From Gammaproteobacteria bacterium (lineage in GTDB: Bacteria > Pseudomonadota > Gammaproteobacteria > Steroidobacterales > Foliamicaceae): DNA of 64,000 nt. The notes under the pieces were generated by a model. It was not told the DNA's origin. It saw only the letters and a list, made by a program, of their open reading frames with translations, and searched no databases. Within the stretch, counting starts at the first letter, position 1; every line of letters begins with the position of its first letter. Location of the stretch: NCBI GenBank assembly GCA_026708965.1, contig JAPOTY010000016.1:43279-107278 (forward strand). The letters run 5' to 3'. Both the position numbers and the translations under genes were made by a program. Positions 61,184 to 64,000 of this stretch are shown one piece after another.

Positions 61184-62470
61184 ATGAGCGCCGGCGTTGC
61201 CGTTTTTCTGCTGCTCTTCGCCTTCATGGCGATGGGCGTGCCGGTGGCGTTCGCCTTTCTGGCGGCCAACCTGGCGGGGGCGTGGATCATCATGGGCGGC
61301 TGGCCCGGCCCCTTGCAGGCCGTTGACAACGCCACCAGCCTTATCACCAGCTTCACGCTGGTTGCCGTGCCCATGTTTATTTTCATGGGCGCGCTGCTGT
61401 TTCATTCGGGCCTTGCAATCCGGGTGTTCGATGCGCTGGAAACGCTGTTCGGCCGGCTCCCGGCGCGGCTGAGCTATATCACGGTGGCCGGCGGGGCCAC
61501 GTTCTCCACGCTCACCGGCTCCACGATGGCCAATACCGCCATGCTGGGGTCGCTGATGATTCCCGAAATGTCGCGGCGCGGCTATGCGCGGCACATGTCC
61601 ATCGGCCCCATCATCGGCACCGGCGGCTTGGCCATGCTGATTCCGCCTTCCGCCTTGGGCGTGCTGCTCGGCAGCCTAGCCGGATTGAATATCGGCGCGC
61701 TGCTGATCGCCGGGATTATTCCCGGGCTGATTCTGGCTGCGGGCTACAGCGCGGTGATCTACGTTCAGGCGCGCATCGACCCGGCCAGCGCTCCCACCTA
61801 CAGCGTGGAACGGGCCGTTGTGAAAGAGCGCCTGAGGATGCTGGCGTTCAATATCCTGCCGCTGGGGCTGGTGGTGTTTTGCGTGGTGGGCTTTATCGTG
61901 CTGGGCTGGGCCACGCCATCCGAGGCCGCCGCGTTCGGCGCGCTCAGCGTGGCCGCGCTGGCCGCGGCGGCGCGCAGGCTCACCATGACGGCGCTGAAAG
62001 CGGCGCTCATCAGCACCGTGCGGATTTCCGGCATGGTGTTCCTGCTGATCCTGAGCTCCTCGGTGTTCGGTCAGTTGATGGCGTTCTCGGGCGTCAGCAG
62101 CGCGGCGGTGGAGTGGTCGCTGGGGCTGGAGGCGGGGCCGTATGCCAAGCTGCTGCTGATGTTCGCCGTGATGCTGGCGCTGGGCATGTTCCTGGACCAG
62201 ATCTCGATCCTGCTGCTCACGATCCCGGTTTTCTTCCCGCTGGCCGCTTCGATGGGATTCGATAGCGTGTGGTTCGGGGTGGTGGTTCTGCTGGCCCTGG
62301 AGATGAGTCTCACCACGCCGCCTTTCGGGCTGCTGCTGTTCCTGATGCAGAGCGTTGCCCCCAAGGGCACCACGCTCGGCCACGTGATCCGGGCCGCGCT
62401 CCCTTACCTGGCCTGCGATGCCCTGCTGCTCGGCGTGCTGATCCTGTTCCCCGCTATCACCCTCACCTGA
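61184..62470 (+). CDS. TRAP transporter large permease (DctM)
   Basis: 428 aa with about twelve membrane segments. MGVPVAFAFLAANLAGAW, TLTGSTMANTAMLGSLMIPEM, GPIIGTGGLAMLIPPSALGVLLG and MFLDQISILLLTIPVFFPLA are DctM hallmarks. Completes a three-gene TRAP system. Neither the binding-protein sequence nor the context fixes the substrate. Confidence 0.92.
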   Translation: MSAGVAVFLLLFAFMAMGVPVAFAFLAANLAGAWIIMGGWPGPLQAVDNATSLITSFTLVAVPMFIFMGALLFHSGLAIRVFDALETLFGRLPARLSYITVAGGATFSTLTGSTMANTAMLGSLMIPEMSRRGYARHMSIGPIIGTGGLAMLIPPSALGVLLGSLAGLNIGALLIAGIIPGLILAAGYSAVIYVQARIDPASAPTYSVERAVVKERLRMLAFNILPLGLVVFCVVGFIVLGWATPSEAAAFGALSVAALAAAARRLTMTALKAALISTVRISGMVFLLILSSSVFGQLMAFSGVSSAAVEWSLGLEAGPYAKLLLMFAVMLALGMFLDQISILLLTIPVFFPLAASMGFDSVWFGVVVLLALEMSLTTPPFGLLLFLMQSVAPKGTTLGHVIRAALPYLACDALLLGVLILFPAITLT

Positions 62471-62499
62471 CTGGCGCATAGCCCGCAGGCGAAGAGAAA

Positions 62500-62528
62500 C
62501 GCTCCCGCCTTCGCATCGGCTGGGAGCG
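62500..62528 (+). terminator. hairpin between dctM and higB
   Basis: CGCTCCC-GCC (62500-62509) pairs with GGC-T-GGGAGCG (62518-62528), with one bulged T. No T-run follows directly. It probably separates the TRAP operon from the toxin-antitoxin module. Confidence 0.45.
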
Positions 62529-62540
62529 CATATTGTTTGA

Positions 62541-62559
62541 GTTATCGGGTTTCGATAAC
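62541..62559 (+). promoter_or_regulatory. palindromic operator of the higBA module
   Basis: Perfect inverted repeat GTTATCG-N5-CGATAAC, 9 bases before the higB ATG. Position and symmetry fit autorepression by the HigA antitoxin. Confidence 0.65.
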
Positions 62560-62567
62560 ATAAGAAC

Positions 62568-62858
62568 ATGATCGAGTCTTTCGGGAATCGGCTTTCGCGC
62601 GATCTGTTTTTCGATAGGAATAGCCGAGCGACCCGAAATTTTCCTTCGCAGCTTCGCAGAGCCTCAAGGAGAAAGCTGCTCTATTTGCATGATGCGGTTG
62701 ATTTGAACGACCTCAGAGCGCCTCCCGGGAATCGGCTGAAAGCGCTGAAGGACGATCGTAGAGGGTTTTATTCAATCCGCATAAACGATCAATGGCGCGT
62801 TGTGTTTCGTTGGCGAAATGGACAGGCGAGCAGTGTGCAGATCGTTGATTATCACTGA
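62568..62858 (+). CDS. higB: HigB-type (RelE superfamily) toxin
   Basis: 96 aa ribosome-dependent mRNA interferase family. HDAVDLNDLRAPPGNRLKAL, then GFYSIRINDQWRVVFRWRNG is the HigB consensus (the plasmid-maintenance killer pattern). The C-terminal VQIVDYH completes the fold. Toxin-first order with the antitoxin gene 12 bp downstream, as usual for HigBA. Confidence 0.92.
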   Translation: MIESFGNRLSRDLFFDRNSRATRNFPSQLRRASRRKLLYLHDAVDLNDLRAPPGNRLKALKDDRRGFYSIRINDQWRVVFRWRNGQASSVQIVDYH

Positions 62859-62870
62859 TCGGAGAAAAAC

Positions 62871-63140
62871 ATGAAAAATCAACCTGTAAATCCTTTTCAT
62901 CCAGGAGAAATTCTTCTGGAGGAATTCCTTCAGCCTATAGGCTTGACTCAGACGGCATGCGCCGAGCGCCTCGGCTGGACCCGCGCCCGACTGAATGAGC
63001 TGGTTCGTGGAAAGCGGGGCGTTACCGCCGAAGCAGCGCTGGATCTGGCCCGCGTGCTGGGGACATCACCGAAGCTATGGATGAATCTGCAGGCAACTTT
63101 TGATCTGGACAGAGCTCAGCGGGCGCGAAACGCAGCTTGA
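62871..63140 (+). CDS. higA: HigA antitoxin
   Basis: 89 aa Xre-type helix-turn-helix protein. NPFHPGEILLEEFLQPIGLT, in part, and LGWTRARLNELVRGKRGVT form the DNA-binding domain, and LGTSPKLWMNLQATFDL is the typical HigA ending. It binds HigB and the palindrome at 62541-62559. Confidence 0.92.
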   Translation: MKNQPVNPFHPGEILLEEFLQPIGLTQTACAERLGWTRARLNELVRGKRGVTAEAALDLARVLGTSPKLWMNLQATFDLDRAQRARNAA

Positions 63141-63276
63141 TCCAGCAGTAAGGCGATCAGTGGCCTATCGGAGAGCGGCGTGACGGCGGGATTGCAAATT
63201 CATGTTTCCGTGCCCGATCTCGATTCTGCGGCTCACTAGCCCGGCATTTTTCCCCTGGCCGCTGATCGCGGCGAAA

Positions 63277-63564
63277 TCAGTCCGTCAAGGTGCTTGCGCC
63301 GGCAGATGGAACGGATGATTCGCGCGCCAGCAACGATCCCTCCATGCGCGCCACATCAGCGCGCAGATCACTCAAGTCCCGCCGAACCTCGGCGATAGCG
63401 GAACGGTTCGCGGCGATATCGGCCCGGTTGATCGCTATTTCCGCACGCAAATCCGCACGTAGATTCGATTGGCTGATAAGAATCAGCCCGCCGAGCGCGA
63501 TTGCCGATCCCACAATGGCCATGCAAATGGTGAGAACCCCGTTGGGCGCGCCTGCTGACTTCAT
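63277..63564 (-). CDS. small membrane-anchored coiled-coil protein
   Basis: 95 aa. One N-terminal membrane segment (LTICMAIVGSAIALGGLILI) followed by a 40-residue coiled coil built from repeated R-A-D-L/I units. A GGAGG-like site lies just upstream on the minus strand (GGAGGATC). Similar short proteins are common and of unknown function. Confidence 0.65.
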   Translation of the reverse strand: MKSAGAPNGVLTICMAIVGSAIALGGLILISQSNLRADLRAEIAINRADIAANRSAIAEVRRDLSDLRADVARMEGSLLARESSVPSAGASTLTD

Positions 63565-63645
63565 AGAAAGATCCTCCGTTGATCCAAAGTCGGGTTAAAA
63601 GTATAGCACTCGGCACGGCCTATCTGCGCCCCCAAAATTTTTTGA

Positions 63646-63742
63646 TTATCACTTTGGTTATCCTTATTTTTTCAAGAAAATAGAATAAAAATTCAAATAT
63701 ATCAGGATGATGAACCTATTATTGGTTATCACTTCAGTTATC
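63646..63742 (+). repeat. pair of 17-bp direct repeats in an AT-rich upstream region
   Basis: TTATCACTTTGGTTATC (63646-63662) and TTATCACTTCAGTTATC (63726-63742) differ at two bases and are exactly 80 bp apart, about eight helical turns. The AT-rich 63603-63775 stretch precedes the gene at the right edge. They may be regulator sites. Confidence 0.55.
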
Positions 63743-63775
63743 AAATTTTGATGAAAAAGCAACGTACGCTCGGAG

Positions 63776-64000
63776 ATGAGCAAGAAGGTTGAATATGTCT
63801 ATTCCCAAATAAATCATAGCGTTACATTAACCTCTCAACCTCCCGCATCCTCGAAAAACGCCTGGTGGAAGACCCCCCCTCCTCCGCCGCCGCCTCCTCC
63901 GCCCCCTCCGCCGCCTCCCGCGGCGGTCATCACGGCGGAAGAGACAGCGTCGGTGGACGAGAACGCCGACGGCGCCGTGGTCACTTCGGTGGCCACCGAG
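63776..64000 (+). CDS. start of a proline-tract, cadherin-like repeat protein, truncated by window end
   Basis: 75 codons are open from ATG 63776 to the edge. A 33-residue N-terminus without a signal peptide is followed by a run of 15 prolines, then AAVITAEETASVDENADGAV and VTSVATE. The V-D-E-N-A-x-G-A-V-V pattern is how many bacterial cadherin-like repeats begin. Likely the N-terminus of a large adhesin or surface protein, possibly exported by type I secretion. The ribosome site is weak, so an upstream start cannot be excluded. Confidence 0.6.
   Translation, partial: MSKKVEYVYSQINHSVTLTSQPPASSKNAWWKTPPPPPPPPPPPPPPPAAVITAEETASVDENADGAVVTSVATE

Noticed and set aside
63603..63775. AT-rich repeats as a replication origin or plasmid iterons
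   Set aside because: Only two repeat copies, no DnaA boxes seen, no replication initiator gene nearby.

Overview
The window is GC-rich DNA from a gram-negative bacterium, most likely a gammaproteobacterium. The evidence is gene order (dprA-topA divergent from def-fmt-rsmB; prfA divergent from a TPR lipoprotein and lolB), two TonB-dependent receptors, and LolB and MltB envelope proteins. No rRNA or tRNA gene was recognised. The left edge cuts topA. The right edge cuts a gene starting at 63776 that encodes a proline tract followed by a cadherin-like segment.

Layout. 1-10.2 kb is housekeeping: topA, dprA, def, fmt, rsmB, DUF4390, a TauE-type exporter, a PLP deaminase/desulfhydrase, a SPOR protein and argS. 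10.4-16.0 kb holds a TonB receptor remnant, a full receptor, a sulfatase and an orphan MacB-like permease. 16.1-18.8 kb has a PD-(D/E)XK-like protein, a HepT/MntA-type toxin-antitoxin pair and an MFS exporter. 19-28.1 kb carries metF-metH, a RES/Xre toxin-antitoxin pair, a SUMF1-fold protein, prmC and a trans-sulfuration enzyme. 28.3-32.2 kb has a beta-lactamase-like/DUF3089 fusion and a flavoprotein. 32.4-36.7 kb is a lower-GC restriction-modification island with two SPPY methyltransferases, the first carrying an N-terminal HTH, and a PLD-family nuclease next to prfA. 36.7-43.1 kb holds prfA, a TPR lipoprotein, lolB, a Pif1-like helicase with a WYL-like tail, a restriction enzyme remnant and its methyltransferase. 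43.1-45.4 kb is a small protein plus a PQQ dehydrogenase.

45.5-54.8 kb is a coherent amino-sugar salvage locus: NamZ (DUF1343), MurQ, a GntR/UTRA regulator, a SIS-type deaminase, NagA, a BadF-type amino-sugar kinase and a large TonB receptor. Candidate operators overlap the murQ and receptor promoters. A lytic transglycosylase follows at 55.5 kb. The locus looks built to import MurNAc/GlcNAc-containing material and convert it to fructose-6-phosphate.

56.5-62.5 kb has a second flavoprotein, a MATE exporter and a complete TRAP transporter. HigBA, a small membrane coiled-coil protein and the start of the cadherin-like gene close the window.

The most unusual non-coding feature is a family of four dispersed hairpin elements (23.6, 28.2, 30.6 and 50.8 kb). 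They share a 19-nt motif, but their 24-28 bp stem arms differ in sequence while remaining self-complementary.
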